Positions 8,554 to 17,440 of a DNA stretch of 64,000 nucleotides are shown one piece after another. The stretch's first letter is position 1, and every line of letters starts with the position of its first letter. A program made the translations under genes and the position numbers. The stretch spans positions 62,001 through 126,000 of the forward strand of contig NZ_WXTX01000004.1 in assembly GCF_009848685.1 (NCBI RefSeq), read 5' to 3'. The DNA comes from Andreprevotia sp. IGB-42. Its GTDB lineage: Bacteria > Pseudomonadota > Gammaproteobacteria > Burkholderiales > Chitinibacteraceae. Below the pieces are notes generated by a model that made no database searches, had not been told where the DNA came from, and saw nothing but the letters and a program-made list of their open reading frames with translations.

Positions 8554-8988
8554 ATGCGTTTTGCCCTTGCTGCCTGCAGCCTGCTCCTGGCCACCGGCCT
8601 TGTCCACGCCCGCGATACCGAACTGAAGCTGCCCATCCAGGACATCTTCAACAATGCTGAGTTCAAGGAAAAACTGGGCACTGAAGTGAAGTTCTACTTT
8701 GCTGACCAGCCAGCGCCCAAAGGTGCAAAATCGCTGGGTGAATTCACCACCAACAAGAAAACCAATGCCATCAACAAGAGCGACGAAGATGCTTGCCGCT
8801 GGGTAATGCTCTCTGCGCTGGTGCAACTGAAGGACCGGGCGATTGCCGAAGGTGCCGACGGCGTCAGCGCTGTCGTCAGCTACTACAAGAAAAATACGTT
8901 CGCCAGCGCAACCGAATATGAATGCCACGTGGGCGATCTCATCGCCGGCGTCGCACTGAAGGGCACGCTGATCAAGAGCAGCAAATAA
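8554..8988 (+). CDS. Small secreted conserved protein (often mislabelled excinuclease ATPase subunit)
   Basis: A 144-residue protein with a Sec signal peptide (about residues 1-19, cleavage after HA) and a compact domain with one Cys in DEDACRW and another in EYECHVGD, which could form a disulfide. Homologues that I recall carry the database name excinuclease ATPase subunit, but there is no Walker motif and the protein is exported, so that name cannot be right. The segment SALVQLKDRAIAEGADGV followed by a YYKK stretch suggests a YbjQ-like or dodecin-like alpha/beta fold. A good ribosome site (GGAGA) precedes the ATG. It is 24 bases after apeR and ends before a terminator; a link to pigment formation is unproven. 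Confidence 0.65.
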   Translation: MRFALAACSLLLATGLVHARDTELKLPIQDIFNNAEFKEKLGTEVKFYFADQPAPKGAKSLGEFTTNKKTNAINKSDEDACRWVMLSALVQLKDRAIAEGADGVSAVVSYYKKNTFASATEYECHVGDLIAGVALKGTLIKSSK

Positions 8989-9011
8989 GCGCAGGAGCAG
9001 GAATCTGCAAT

Positions 9012-9040
9012 AGCCGCCTGGCTTCGGTCAGGCGGCTTTT
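9012..9040 (+). terminator. Rho-independent terminator after the aryl polyene cluster
   Basis: A 9-bp perfect stem (AGCCGCCTG / CAGGCGGCT, positions 9012-9020 and 9029-9037) with an 8-base loop, followed by a short T run. It lies 23 bases after the small secreted protein and at the stop codon of the convergent hydrolase gene, so it should end plus-strand transcription of the pigment operon. Confidence 0.75.
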
Positions 9041-10410
9041 CACTGTGTGGCAGAACCGGGCACCAACCGGGTGCTATCGTGACGTGTTGCCACCTGGCGC
9101 AGGCATCCCTGCGGCAAGGTGGCAACGCCAGTACATCCCGCATCCACGGAGACTGACTGGAACCAGCGCATTGCCTGCTTGAGAACCGCATCACTGTTCA
9201 GGATTGAAACATGCGTTTCGTCGTAACCGATGATCCGGGTCGCCGCCTGCTGTGCCTGCGGCAGCAACTGGCTCGAAATGGATACCGATCCATCGCTGTT
9301 GCCGGGTAGCCACAAGTTGCGGCCACGGTAGCTGAACATCAGGTAATGGGATACCGATTGTGGCCAGGTCTGGGCAAACAGTTGCTGCAGGAAGTCGCTG
9401 CCCGGCGCCAGATCCTGCCAGGAAGGTACCACCACCGGCGCTTTCTCCAGGCCCAGCTCTGCCAGCGTATGCCCACCCCATGGGGTGGAAAGCGTCAGCA
9501 ACTGGCGTACCGGCTGTTGCGGCAGCCGTTGCTCCGCCAGCAGGATCGTTTGCCGGGCCACCAAGCCGCCCACACTGTGGGCAACAATGATCATGTCGCT
9601 GAAGCCATGATCATGCTGGAGCTTGGCGATCAGCTCGACCAGCGCATCCGCACTGGTGGCCAGCCGTATGCCGCTGGGGTAATTGAATACCCAGGGCTGG
9701 TAACGGTCATGATCCATGCCGGTGATGAATTGCCGCCACTGTTGCGGATAACCACCGGAGCCATGAATGAACAGCACCGGAATCTTGTCTTTGCGATAGG
9801 GCTCGAAGAAATAAATGCCCACGCCATTGTGGGCGATGAAATCGAGCGGCGCCCATACGCCTTGAGTACCCGATTGCCGGTTGAAACTGCGCTCTCCCCA
9901 GTCTGCTTCACGCCCGGCAAAGAAAGGGAAGCTGCTGATGCCGTCAGCAGCAGCCTGCAAGCCACCGGGTTGCTGCAGTTGTGCCGGAGCAGCAGGTGAT
10001 CGGCTGCTAAGGTTGATCTGCTGATAGCGCGTTTCGCCGGCCTCCATCAACAGGCCATCCGGCCAACCAGCCAGCTGGGTGGCTTCACCGTTGTCCGGCT
10101 TGCCATTGCCGTTTTTATCCCAGAAAGCGGCAAGCACATAACGCCGCCCCATCGGGACCAGAAAACCGAAATGCGCTGCGTCATCGCCATGCAGGCGGGC
10201 AACTTCGCGCATGGGCGTAGCCATTTCATACAGAACCAGACCGGCCTGCTCCGCAGGAACATCCGTCAGCCAGACTGCGCCGGCAATCGCGCCCTGTGTT
10301 TCAAAAGTATCCAGATTTTCTTCCAGTCTGACCATGCGTTTTATCGGCGCACACGCCAGCAATTGCAACAGCAATCCACCCAATACCATTCGCCACAGGA
10401 TCATTTTCAT
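9040..10410 (-). CDS. Lipoprotein alpha/beta hydrolase (esterase/lipase-like)
   Basis: About 456 residues from the ATG at 10410. The frame extends further upstream without family features, whereas this start begins a clean lipoprotein signal (ILWRMVLGGLLLQLLAC, lipobox LLAC). The first third is a beta-rich domain of unknown role containing a DKNGNGKPDNGE segment that resembles a Ca-binding loop. The rest is an alpha/beta hydrolase: oxyanion region HGSGGYPQQW, nucleophile elbow AHSVGG, and a C-terminal His in DETHVSIL. It probably hydrolyses an ester or lipid at the cell envelope; the substrate is unknown. It runs towards the pigment operon and shares no operon with a recognised partner. Confidence 0.7.
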   Translation of the reverse strand: MKMILWRMVLGGLLLQLLACAPIKRMVRLEENLDTFETQGAIAGAVWLTDVPAEQAGLVLYEMATPMREVARLHGDDAAHFGFLVPMGRRYVLAAFWDKNGNGKPDNGEATQLAGWPDGLLMEAGETRYQQINLSSRSPAAPAQLQQPGGLQAAADGISSFPFFAGREADWGERSFNRQSGTQGVWAPLDFIAHNGVGIYFFEPYRKDKIPVLFIHGSGGYPQQWRQFITGMDHDRYQPWVFNYPSGIRLATSADALVELIAKLQHDHGFSDMIIVAHSVGGLVARQTILLAEQRLPQQPVRQLLTLSTPWGGHTLAELGLEKAPVVVPSWQDLAPGSDFLQQLFAQTWPQSVSHYLMFSYRGRNLWLPGNSDGSVSISSQLLPQAQQAATRIIGYDETHVSILNSDAVLKQAMRWFQSVSVDAGCTGVATLPQGCLRQVATRHDSTRLVPGSATQ

Positions 10411-10661
10411 CTTGGTTTTTTCTCGCCCTTTTACTTGCAGCATAGTGAATGGTCTGACAAATGACCGGCTATCGCCATTGCGGCTTGTCGCCATGGCGGC
10501 TGCTTGCGCTTGATCGGACAGATCAGGCCGATCTGCTGGTATGCGTCCGGCTTCGTTCAGGCCCATCGGCCATTGCGGCGCCCGGATGCCTTGGCAAGAA
10601 CGCGTGGCAGATGGCCAGCAGCCGCATGGATGATGCGTTGTCCTGCCATGCCCATCCGGTT

Positions 10662-11498
10662 TCAATATCCGGCAGGCCGCGCCAGATATTTGTCTGCCAA
10701 TTGCCGGGTTTCGCCACTGGCTTTCATTTGCTGCAACGCATTCGCCAGTTTGCCGGCCGTTGAATCCGGTGCAATCCGCTCAGGCAGGTTATGGGCTGAC
10801 AACGGTGCCCGGGCATCGAACAGCGGATTCCTGACCCCACCGTAATGGCTGGAAAAGCGCGATACCCCCATCAGCATCGGATAAGCCGGCCCACGGCAAT
10901 GCGTATGTGCGCGTAACCCCAACGGCGCCAGCGAGGTCAGGTGCTTTTGCTGCATGTAATGCAGGAACGGCTCCTCTTCGATCAGGAACAGATCGCCCCG
11001 CTTGCCCTGCAGCAACTTCACCGCCAGCGGCATATCGATCCTGGCGCCCAGTGTGGTGGGGATCAGCGCCGGGTATCGGGCATCGAGCGTGGTCCGGCTA
11101 TCGCCGATCTCGACGATCAGCCGCAGGCGCGGCGCATGATCGAGATCGGTTAGCGGCGCCACATCATCACGGGTGATGCATAGCTCGCGCGTAACCAACC
11201 CGTTCTCCGCCCAGTTCATGAAGTCAGCCCGGTCTGCGGCAAACGAACCGGAATAGAGATCGACCGTGCCCGCCCGCATTTCGGAGAAAATACGCTTCTT
11301 GGGCAAGCGCACCACCTTCAGCTGCATGCCGATTTTTCTGGCCGCAGCGGCATACAGATCCAGGTACAGGCCGTGATTGTCCGGCGCCTCGGCAATCAGC
11401 GGCGGTTTTTCCCGTTCCGGATAGGCAAAAACCAGCGTGCCGGTCTGTGCATACAACCAGGCCGGGCAGCAAAACAGCACAAATAGCAGTACGCGCAT
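10662..11498 (-). CDS. Orphan periplasmic substrate-binding protein (SBP_bac_3 type)
   Basis: A 278-residue exported protein. The chosen ATG at 11498 has AGGAA six bases upstream and starts a clear signal peptide (MRVLLFVLFCCPAWLYAQ); the longer frame begins at a GTG with no such support. The mature part reads like a family 3 solute-binding protein: VFAYPEREKPPLI, then GLYLDLYAAAARKIG and the MRAGTVDLYSGSF segment. No permease or ATPase gene adjoins it, so it may serve a distant transporter, act as a sensor, or have another periplasmic role. It is flanked by a 250-base gap (no gene seen) on the hydrolase side and a terminator on the purD side. Confidence 0.65.
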   Translation of the reverse strand: MRVLLFVLFCCPAWLYAQTGTLVFAYPEREKPPLIAEAPDNHGLYLDLYAAAARKIGMQLKVVRLPKKRIFSEMRAGTVDLYSGSFAADRADFMNWAENGLVTRELCITRDDVAPLTDLDHAPRLRLIVEIGDSRTTLDARYPALIPTTLGARIDMPLAVKLLQGKRGDLFLIEEEPFLHYMQQKHLTSLAPLGLRAHTHCRGPAYPMLMGVSRFSSHYGGVRNPLFDARAPLSAHNLPERIAPDSTAGKLANALQQMKASGETRQLADKYLARPAGY

Positions 11499-11640
11499 CG
11501 CGTGTTCCTGAGCGGGATATGCCACAGGCTAGCGCTGCCGCGTAGCCGATGGCAATACCTGAATGGCATGAGCCATAACGGCGAAAAATGCCGCGCCATG
11601 CACGGTAGGCCGCGTGTCGCACCCGCAACAAACGGATATG

Positions 11641-11666
11641 AAAAAGCCACCCCGAGAGGTGGCTTT
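11641..11666 (-). terminator. Rho-independent terminator after purD
   Basis: Nine-bp stem AAAGCCACC / GGTGGCTTT around a six-base loop. On the minus strand it is followed by five T residues, just 19 bases after the purD stop. It should end the pur transcript. Confidence 0.8.
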
Positions 11667-11684
11667 CATTCATACACACAACGT

Positions 11685-12959
11685 CTATTTGCGGTTGATC
11701 GCGCGCCAGCCGATATCGCTGCGGTACTGCATGCCGTCGAAATGCAGATCGGCAACCACTTCGTAGGCGCGCTTCTGCGCCGCCTTGTAGCTCTCGCCGA
11801 ATGCCGTGGCGCACAGCACGCGGCCGCCGCTTGTGGTGGCATCACCGGCGGCATTCTGCGCCGTACCGGCGTGGAATACGTGCGCATCGGCATACTGCTT
11901 GTCCAGCCCGCTGATCACGTCACCCTTGCGTGGGGTATCCGGGTAATTGGCCGCGGCCAGTACCACGCCCATCGCCACGCGGCGGTCCCACTCGGCTTCC
12001 GCCTGATCCAGCGTGCCGTTCACACCATGCTCGAGCAGGGTCACGAAATCGCTCTTCAGGCGCAGCATGATGGGCTGGGTTTCCGGGTCGCCAAAGCGGC
12101 AGTTGTACTCCACCACCTTCACCGCGCCTTCCGCGTTGATCATCAGCCCGGCATACAGGAAGCCGGTGAACTCGACGCCATCGCGCGCCATGCCGGCCAC
12201 TGTGGGCAAAATCACTTCGCGCATGGTGCGTGCGTGGATTTCCGGCGTCACTACCGGGGCCGGGCTGTATGCGCCCATGCCGCCGGTGTTCGGGCCCTGG
12301 TCGTCGTCGAGCAGGCGCTTGTGGTCCTGGCTGGAGGCCATTGCCAGCACATTCTTGCCATCGACCATCACGATGAAGCTGGCTTCTTCGCCATCGAGGA
12401 ATTCTTCGATCACCACGCGGGCGCCGGCATCGCCAAACTTGTTGTCGGCCAGCATCATGTCGATGGCGGCATGCGCTTCTTCAGCGTTCAGCGCCACCAC
12501 CACGCCCTTGCCGGCGGCAAGGCCATCGGCCTTGATGACAATCGGTGCGCCCTTGGCATCGATATATGCGTGTGCAGCAGCCGCATCACCGAAGGTTTCA
12601 TAGTCGGCGGTGGGAATGCCGTGGCGCTTCATGAACGCCTTGGCAAAATCCTTCGACCATTCCAGTTGTGCGGCGGCACGCGTGGGGCCGAATACCTTGA
12701 GGCCGGCAGCGCGGAACGCATCGACCACGCCTTGCGACAGCGGCGCCTCGGGGCCGACCACGGTCAGCGACACGTTTTCGCGCTGGGCAAATGCCACCAG
12801 ATCGGGAATGGCGGTGACATCGACGTTGGTCAGGTCTTTTTCCAGCGCGGTACCGGCATTGCCCGGCGCAACGAACACCTTGGCAACGCGGTCGCTCTGG
12901 GCAATTTTCCACGCCAGCGCGTGCTCGCGGCCACCGGAGCCGATTACGAGAATATTCAT
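11685..12959 (-). CDS. purD: Phosphoribosylamine-glycine ligase (GARS)
   Basis: A 424-residue ATP-grasp enzyme that joins glycine to phosphoribosylamine in purine synthesis (second step of the pathway). The start at 12959 gives the canonical opening MNILVIGSGGREHALAWK; the frame continues upstream only because it is open. Family landmarks include GAPIVIKADGLAAGKGVVV (ATP-grasp), EEFLDGEEASFIVMVDG, GPNTGGMGAYSPAP and NCRFGDPETQ. Length is normal. It lies 23 bases after pagP on the same strand, so it may be transcribed from a promoter upstream of pagP or from purH, and ends at its own terminator. Confidence 0.97.
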   Translation of the reverse strand: MNILVIGSGGREHALAWKIAQSDRVAKVFVAPGNAGTALEKDLTNVDVTAIPDLVAFAQRENVSLTVVGPEAPLSQGVVDAFRAAGLKVFGPTRAAAQLEWSKDFAKAFMKRHGIPTADYETFGDAAAAHAYIDAKGAPIVIKADGLAAGKGVVVALNAEEAHAAIDMMLADNKFGDAGARVVIEEFLDGEEASFIVMVDGKNVLAMASSQDHKRLLDDDQGPNTGGMGAYSPAPVVTPEIHARTMREVILPTVAGMARDGVEFTGFLYAGLMINAEGAVKVVEYNCRFGDPETQPIMLRLKSDFVTLLEHGVNGTLDQAEAEWDRRVAMGVVLAAANYPDTPRKGDVISGLDKQYADAHVFHAGTAQNAAGDATTSGGRVLCATAFGESYKAAQKRAYEVVADLHFDGMQYRSDIGWRAINRK

Positions 12960-12982
12960 GGTTTGAATCCTGTTGAAACAGC

Positions 12983-13540
12983 TTACTGCAGCTCGACGCG
13001 GCCAAAGAAGAACGCGACATTGCCATGGTTCAGGCCGCCACCGAGCTTGGGAATGAAAGTACCCATCAGCGATACGCGGTCCGCCTTGATCGACACCAGC
13101 GGCAACGCGATCGGGAAGGGAATGCCGCCATAGATATCCTGGCGGCTGACAAGGCCCACCGTGTAGCCCAGGCCCGCCGACATCGGGCCCACCACGTTCC
13201 AGTACCAGATGCGGCCATAGCCGACATTGATCTGCGGATCCTTGTGCGAATCGGAGAAGATCATGCCGTACACGATGTCCTGGTTGCCATCGGCATCGGT
13301 CACATGTTTGCCGAAACCCAGCCCCCATGCCTTGCTGTTGAGCTCATCGAGCTTCTCGTCGGTATAGGTATTCGGGTCGTGCCAGGCGTAGCCGCTGAGG
13401 TAAAGGTCGGGAGAGCCCTGTTCATAGGTATCGGCAATGCGCTGGCAACCGCTGCCCAGCCATTCACCCATGTTTCCGCAGTCGATCGCATACGCTGGCA
13501 GGGCTGCAACCAGGCAAAGCAGGGCAAGCAGTTTTTTCAT
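12983..13540 (-). CDS. pagP: Lipid A palmitoyltransferase PagP
   Basis: A 185-residue outer-membrane enzyme, the same size as E. coli PagP. The signal peptide ends near AYA (residue 18). The catalytic residues described for PagP are recognisable: His54 in AWHDP, and Asp97 and Ser98 in FSDSH. WGLGFGKH, GYGRIWYW and the closing PKLGGGLNHGNVAFFFG also follow the family pattern. It moves palmitate from phospholipid to lipid A at the outer membrane, a modification linked to resistance to cationic peptides. It stands between purH (103 bases upstream) and purD (23 bases downstream) on the same strand, an unusual place for an envelope gene. Confidence 0.9.
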   Translation of the reverse strand: MKKLLALLCLVAALPAYAIDCGNMGEWLGSGCQRIADTYEQGSPDLYLSGYAWHDPNTYTDEKLDELNSKAWGLGFGKHVTDADGNQDIVYGMIFSDSHKDPQINVGYGRIWYWNVVGPMSAGLGYTVGLVSRQDIYGGIPFPIALPLVSIKADRVSLMGTFIPKLGGGLNHGNVAFFFGRVELQ

Positions 13541-13643
13541 CTGTTATCTCTGTCCCGGATCGGGGTTTGGTTCACAGTATTGCAAGGCAAAATGACGGCA
13601 ACACTCCGGCCTGCTGGCCGATGTGCGCCGCCTTGTGTGCACA

Positions 13644-15206
13644 TCAATGGCGGAAGTGGCGGATACCGGTGACCACCATGGCAATGCCGTGCTCATCCGC
13701 AGCGGCAATCACCTCGTCGTCGCGCACCGAACCACCCGGCTGGATGATGGCGGCCACGCCGTTTTCTGCAATCACATCCACGCCATCGCGGAACGGGAAG
13801 AACGCATCCGATGCGGCCACCGAGCCACGCAGGTTGAGGCCGGCATGCTTGGCCTTGATTGCAGCGATCTTGGTGCTGTCGACGCGGCTCATCTGGCCGG
13901 CACCGATGCCCAGCGTCTGGCCCTTGCCGCAGAATACGATGGCGTTGGATTTGACGAACTTGGCCACGTTCCAGGCAAACAGCAGGTCTTGCAGCTGCTG
14001 CTCGGTGGGCTGGATTTTGGTGACGACCTTGAGGTCGGCCAGTGTCAGCGTGTGGGTATCCGGGGTTTGCACCAGCAGGCCACCGCCAACGCGCTTCAGG
14101 TCGAACTTGTTCTCGCCGGTTTCGATGGCCACTTCCAGCACGCGCACGTTCACTTTCTTGGCCAGCAGGGCCAGTGCTTCCGGCGAATAGCCCGGGGCGA
14201 TCAGCACTTCCATGAACTGCTTGGATACCGCTTCGACGGTATCGACATCGATCGGCTTGTTGAACGCGATGATGCCGCCGAATGCGCTGGTGGTATCGGT
14301 AGCGAATGCCAGCTGGTACGCGCTGTATGGATCGGCAGCCACCGCCACGCCACACGGGTTGGCATGCTTGACGATCACGCAGGCCGGCTTGGTGAACTGC
14401 TTGACGGCTTCCCACGCGGCATCGGCATCGGCGATGTTGTTGTAGCTCAGTTCCTTGCCCTGGTACTGCTTGTAGTTGGCGAGCGAACCGGCAGCAGGAT
14501 GCAGGTCACGGTAGAACGCCGCAGCCTGGTGCGGGTTTTCGCCGTAACGCATGTCCTGCACTTTTTCGAACTGCACGTTCAGGCGGTTCGGGAACGCAGC
14601 TTTTTCGCCGTCATCGGTCAGTGCGGTCAGGTAATTGGAGATCGCGCCATCGTAGGCGGCGGTGTGGCTGAATGCCTTCTTGGCCAGGTTGCGGCGCGTG
14701 GCCAGCGTGAGTGCGCCGCCGTTGGCGTGCATTTCTTCCACCAGCGTGGCGTAATCGGCGGCATCGGTAACGATGGCGACGTGCGCATGGTTCTTGGCGG
14801 CAGAGCGCACCATGGCCGGGCCACCGATGTCGATGTTCTCGATCGCATCGTCAAAGCTGCAATCGGGCTTGGCGATGGTGGCTTCGAACGGGTACAGGTT
14901 CACGCACACCAGGTCGATGTTGCCGATATCGTGCTCGGCCATCTTGGCAACATGGCTGTCGAGATCGCGCCGGCCAAGGATGCCGCCGTGGATCTTGGGG
15001 TGCAGCGTTTTCACGCGGCCGTCGAGCATTTCCGGGAAGCCGGTGTAATCGGCCACTTCGATCACCGGCACACCGTTTTCGGCAAACAGCTTGGCAGTAC
15101 CGCCGGTGGAAAGAATCTCGACGCCTTGCGCGGACAACGCCCTGGCAAACTCGAGTACGCCGGTCTTGTCGGAAACGCTGATCAGCGCCCGGGTGATTTT
15201 GCTCAT
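13644..15206 (-). CDS. purH: Bifunctional AICAR formyltransferase / IMP cyclohydrolase
   Basis: A 520-residue enzyme for the last two steps of IMP synthesis. The ATG at 15206 begins [16 protein letters not shown], the normal N-terminus; the frame upstream overlaps fis and is discarded. The N-terminal cyclohydrolase (to about residue 195) contains the STGGTAK segment, and the C-terminal transformylase carries [10 protein letters not shown] and AFGGIIAFN, with the family ending [12 protein letters not shown] and a C-terminal GIRHFRH. The gene follows fis by 22 bases, giving dusB-fis-purH in one direction, a familiar betaproteobacterial order. Confidence 0.97.
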   Translation of the reverse strand: MSKITRALISVSDKTGVLEFARALSAQGVEILSTGGTAKLFAENGVPVIEVADYTGFPEMLDGRVKTLHPKIHGGILGRRDLDSHVAKMAEHDIGNIDLVCVNLYPFEATIAKPDCSFDDAIENIDIGGPAMVRSAAKNHAHVAIVTDAADYATLVEEMHANGGALTLATRRNLAKKAFSHTAAYDGAISNYLTALTDDGEKAAFPNRLNVQFEKVQDMRYGENPHQAAAFYRDLHPAAGSLANYKQYQGKELSYNNIADADAAWEAVKQFTKPACVIVKHANPCGVAVAADPYSAYQLAFATDTTSAFGGIIAFNKPIDVDTVEAVSKQFMEVLIAPGYSPEALALLAKKVNVRVLEVAIETGENKFDLKRVGGGLLVQTPDTHTLTLADLKVVTKIQPTEQQLQDLLFAWNVAKFVKSNAIVFCGKGQTLGIGAGQMSRVDSTKIAAIKAKHAGLNLRGSVAASDAFFPFRDGVDVIAENGVAAIIQPGGSVRDDEVIAAADEHGIAMVVTGIRHFRH

Positions 15207-15228
15207 CTCTTGCACCTGTTTATTGTAT

Positions 15229-15483
15229 TTACAGAAGATCGTAGGTTTGCAGCTTCTTGCGCAGCGTATTGCGGTTGATGCCCAGCATCTCCGCCGCACG
15301 GGTCTGGTTCCCGTCCACGCGCTCAAGCACCAGCGTCAGCAGCGGTTTTTCCACCCGTGCCAGCACCATGTCGTAAACCGCGCACGGCGCTTCGCCGTCG
15401 AGGTCATGAAAATATTGTTCGAGCGAGGTCTTGATCGCCTCGGCAATCGGATCAACGATCAGATCGCGGTCTTGCTGATTCAT
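15229..15483 (-). CDS. fis: DNA-binding protein Fis
   Basis: An 84-residue protein with the Fis C-terminal helix-turn-helix: [23 protein letters not shown] is nearly the classical sequence. The N-terminal half is shorter than in E. coli Fis (98 residues), as usual in betaproteobacteria. It is a nucleoid-associated regulator of growth-phase genes. It starts within the dusB stop (ATGA, 4-base overlap), so translation is coupled, and is followed by purH. The dusB-fis pair is widely conserved. Confidence 0.95.
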   Translation of the reverse strand: MNQQDRDLIVDPIAEAIKTSLEQYFHDLDGEAPCAVYDMVLARVEKPLLTLVLERVDGNQTRAAEMLGINRNTLRKKLQTYDLL

Positions 15484-16502
15484 ATTTCTCCCTGATTTGC
15501 TGCAAGGTCCACGTCGTAGGTCAATCGCTCGCCTGCTGCCAGCAGCCGTTCGAAAAACCCGCGCGTCGCCTGTTGTTGTTCTGTGGTGGACTCCAGCTTG
15601 TACATGGTCTGGCGGAATTCATTGCCGCCGCGCAGCCCCTTGGTGTACCAGGCGATATGCTTGCGGGCGATGCGGCAACCCGAGTACTCGCCGTAATGGC
15701 TGTAGAGCCCATCCAGGTGTTCGATCAGTACATCGCGTATTTCCGCCACCGCCGGCTGTGGCAACAGCTCGCCGGTGGCCAGGTAATGGCCGATTTCACG
15801 GAACAGCCACGGCCGCCCCTGCGCGGCGCGGCCGATCATGATGGCGTCCGCGCCCGTGGCACGGAGTACCTCGGCGGCCTTTTGCGGGGTACCGATATCG
15901 CCATTGGCGATCACCGGAATACGCAGTTGCTGCTTCACTTCGTGGATCAGCGCGTAACGCGCATCGCCGTTGTACATGTCTTCCCGCGTGCGGCCGTGGA
16001 TGGCCAGCGCGGCAATGCCGGCATCCTCGGCCATGCGTGCCACGCGCAGGATGTTCTCTTCGCCGTTGCAAAAGCCCAGCCGGGTTTTCAGCGTGACGGG
16101 CACATCCACCGCGCTGACCACCGCGTGCAGAATGTCGCCCACCAGCGCCTCGTTCTGCAATAAGGCCGATCCCGCCAGCTTGTTGCACACCTTCTTGGCC
16201 GGGCACCCCATATTGATGTCGACGATCTGCGCGCCGTTGTCCACCTGGTAGCGCGCGGCTTCGGCCAGCTGCGCCGGGTCCGACCCGGCGATCTGTACCG
16301 AGATGGGTGCGAGCTCGCCATCGAAATCGGCGCGGCGCTGAGTCTTTTTGGTCAGGCGCAGCGATTGATCGGACGTGATCATCTCGCTGACCGCATGCCC
16401 GGCGCCAAAACGCTTGCATAACTGCCGGAAAGGCTTGTCCGTCACGCCGGCCATGGGGGCGACGATCAGATTGTTGGCAAGCTGGTAGGGGCCGATACGC
16501 AT
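15480..16502 (-). CDS. dusB: tRNA-dihydrouridine synthase B
   Basis: About 340 residues from the ATG at 16502 (MRIGPYQLANNLIVAPMAG), which matches the E. coli start. An in-frame ATG at 16544 has an AGGCGG sequence close upstream and cannot be excluded. The protein is an FMN TIM barrel that reduces uridine in the tRNA D loop. Motifs: APMAGVTD, INMGCPAKKVCNK with the catalytic Cys, LTLKTR-like strand, AIHGRTR and NGDI, GADAIMIGRAAQGRPW. It is the first gene of the dusB-fis operon. Confidence 0.95.
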   Translation of the reverse strand: MRIGPYQLANNLIVAPMAGVTDKPFRQLCKRFGAGHAVSEMITSDQSLRLTKKTQRRADFDGELAPISVQIAGSDPAQLAEAARYQVDNGAQIVDINMGCPAKKVCNKLAGSALLQNEALVGDILHAVVSAVDVPVTLKTRLGFCNGEENILRVARMAEDAGIAALAIHGRTREDMYNGDARYALIHEVKQQLRIPVIANGDIGTPQKAAEVLRATGADAIMIGRAAQGRPWLFREIGHYLATGELLPQPAVAEIRDVLIEHLDGLYSHYGEYSGCRIARKHIAWYTKGLRGGNEFRQTMYKLESTTEQQQATRGFFERLLAAGERLTYDVDLAANQGEI

Positions 16503-16573
16503 GCGGAATGTACGGGGTAGCTGGGTAACGCGAGAGGGGCGCATTCTACCGCCTGCCTATTTTTTAGGCAAAT

Positions 16574-16601
16574 AAAAACCGCCCCGTGGCAGGCGGTTTT
16601 T
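16574..16601. terminator. Bidirectional-looking terminator between GST and dusB
   Basis: A 10-bp perfect stem AAAAACCGCC / GGCGGTTTTT with an 8-base loop. A and T runs flank it symmetrically, so it can work on either strand; its likely client is the minus-strand GST gene that ends 30 bases to the right. Confidence 0.75.
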
Positions 16602-16631
16602 ATCCGGTATCCGCTCAGCGCAAGCGCTGCT

Positions 16632-17261
16632 TCACTGGTCCGACCAAGGCTCGGCCAGGCCAGCCGCTTCCCATGCCTTGAACGCGGGCAGACCGAGCAG
16701 CAGATCGGCATACGCCTGCGCATCGGCCGGCAGCGCAATACCATAGGTACGAAAACGCGTAGCCACCGGCGCGAAGAACGCATCGGCCCAACTGAATGCA
16801 CCGAACAGGAAAGGCCCGCCCTGGCCAAAGCGCGCGCGGCAATCGGCCCATAGCGCCACGATGCGGTCTACATCGGCCTGTACATCGGCAGGCACCTCGA
16901 TCTGCTTGCGTTGCGATAGGTCCATATTGCACAACGAGCGCAGCGGCACGAAGCCGGCGTGCATTTCCGCACACGCGGCACGCGCCACTGCGCGGGCTTT
17001 TGCATCAGCCGGCCACAGCTGCGCTTGCGGGTATTTCTCGGCCAGGTATTCGGCAATCGCCAGTGTTTCCCAGATCACCAGATCGCCGTCCACCAGCGCG
17101 GGCACCTTGCCGGTGGGCGTGATGGTAAGGCGCAGCTCACGGCTGCCAGCATCGTACAGGTTGATCAGGCGCTCCTCGAACGGGATGCCGGCATGGGTGA
17201 GCGCCAGCCACGGCCGCAATGACCACGATGAATACTTCTTGTTGCCAATGATGAGTTGCAT
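16632..17261 (-). CDS. Glutathione S-transferase family protein
   Basis: A 209-residue soluble protein. The start at 17261 has GGAG six bases upstream and opens with MQLIIGNKKYSSWSLRPWLAL, a thioredoxin-like GST N-domain with a Ser-rich active-site loop. TPTGKVPALVDGDLVIWETLAIAEYL (about residues 54-80) is the glutathione-binding part, followed by an all-helical C-domain. It would conjugate or reduce small molecules with glutathione. The specific substrate is unknown. It is a single gene with its own terminator, divergent from nagA. Confidence 0.88.
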   Translation of the reverse strand: MQLIIGNKKYSSWSLRPWLALTHAGIPFEERLINLYDAGSRELRLTITPTGKVPALVDGDLVIWETLAIAEYLAEKYPQAQLWPADAKARAVARAACAEMHAGFVPLRSLCNMDLSQRKQIEVPADVQADVDRIVALWADCRARFGQGGPFLFGAFSWADAFFAPVATRFRTYGIALPADAQAYADLLLGLPAFKAWEAAGLAEPWSDQ

Positions 17262-17440
17262 GGAAAGCTCCGTAAAAGCACAGCACAAGTTTGCATCAGA
17301 TTAGGCGATACCGGGATGCGCACACAGCAGCAGTTGTGGTGGATATGTACGGTAGCAGCCATTGTTACGTTTCTTGACTTGCGCGGCTTACATCAGCATC
17401 TGACGATATGCGGTATCCAATCCATCAAGCGGAGAGCAGC

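Noticed and set aside
11502-13133. Long plus-strand open frame opposite purD
   Set aside because: It lies entirely antisense to a clear PurD frame, its translation is His/Ala/Gly-rich low-complexity sequence, and high GC content makes such shadows common.
13541-13643. Terminator between purH and pagP
   Set aside because: A small hairpin at 13607-13620 has a five-base stem and no T run, so read-through from purH into pagP cannot be excluded.
13623-15278. Long plus-strand open frame opposite purH
   Set aside because: Antisense shadow of PurH with no family features; stop codons are rare on this strand because of codon bias.
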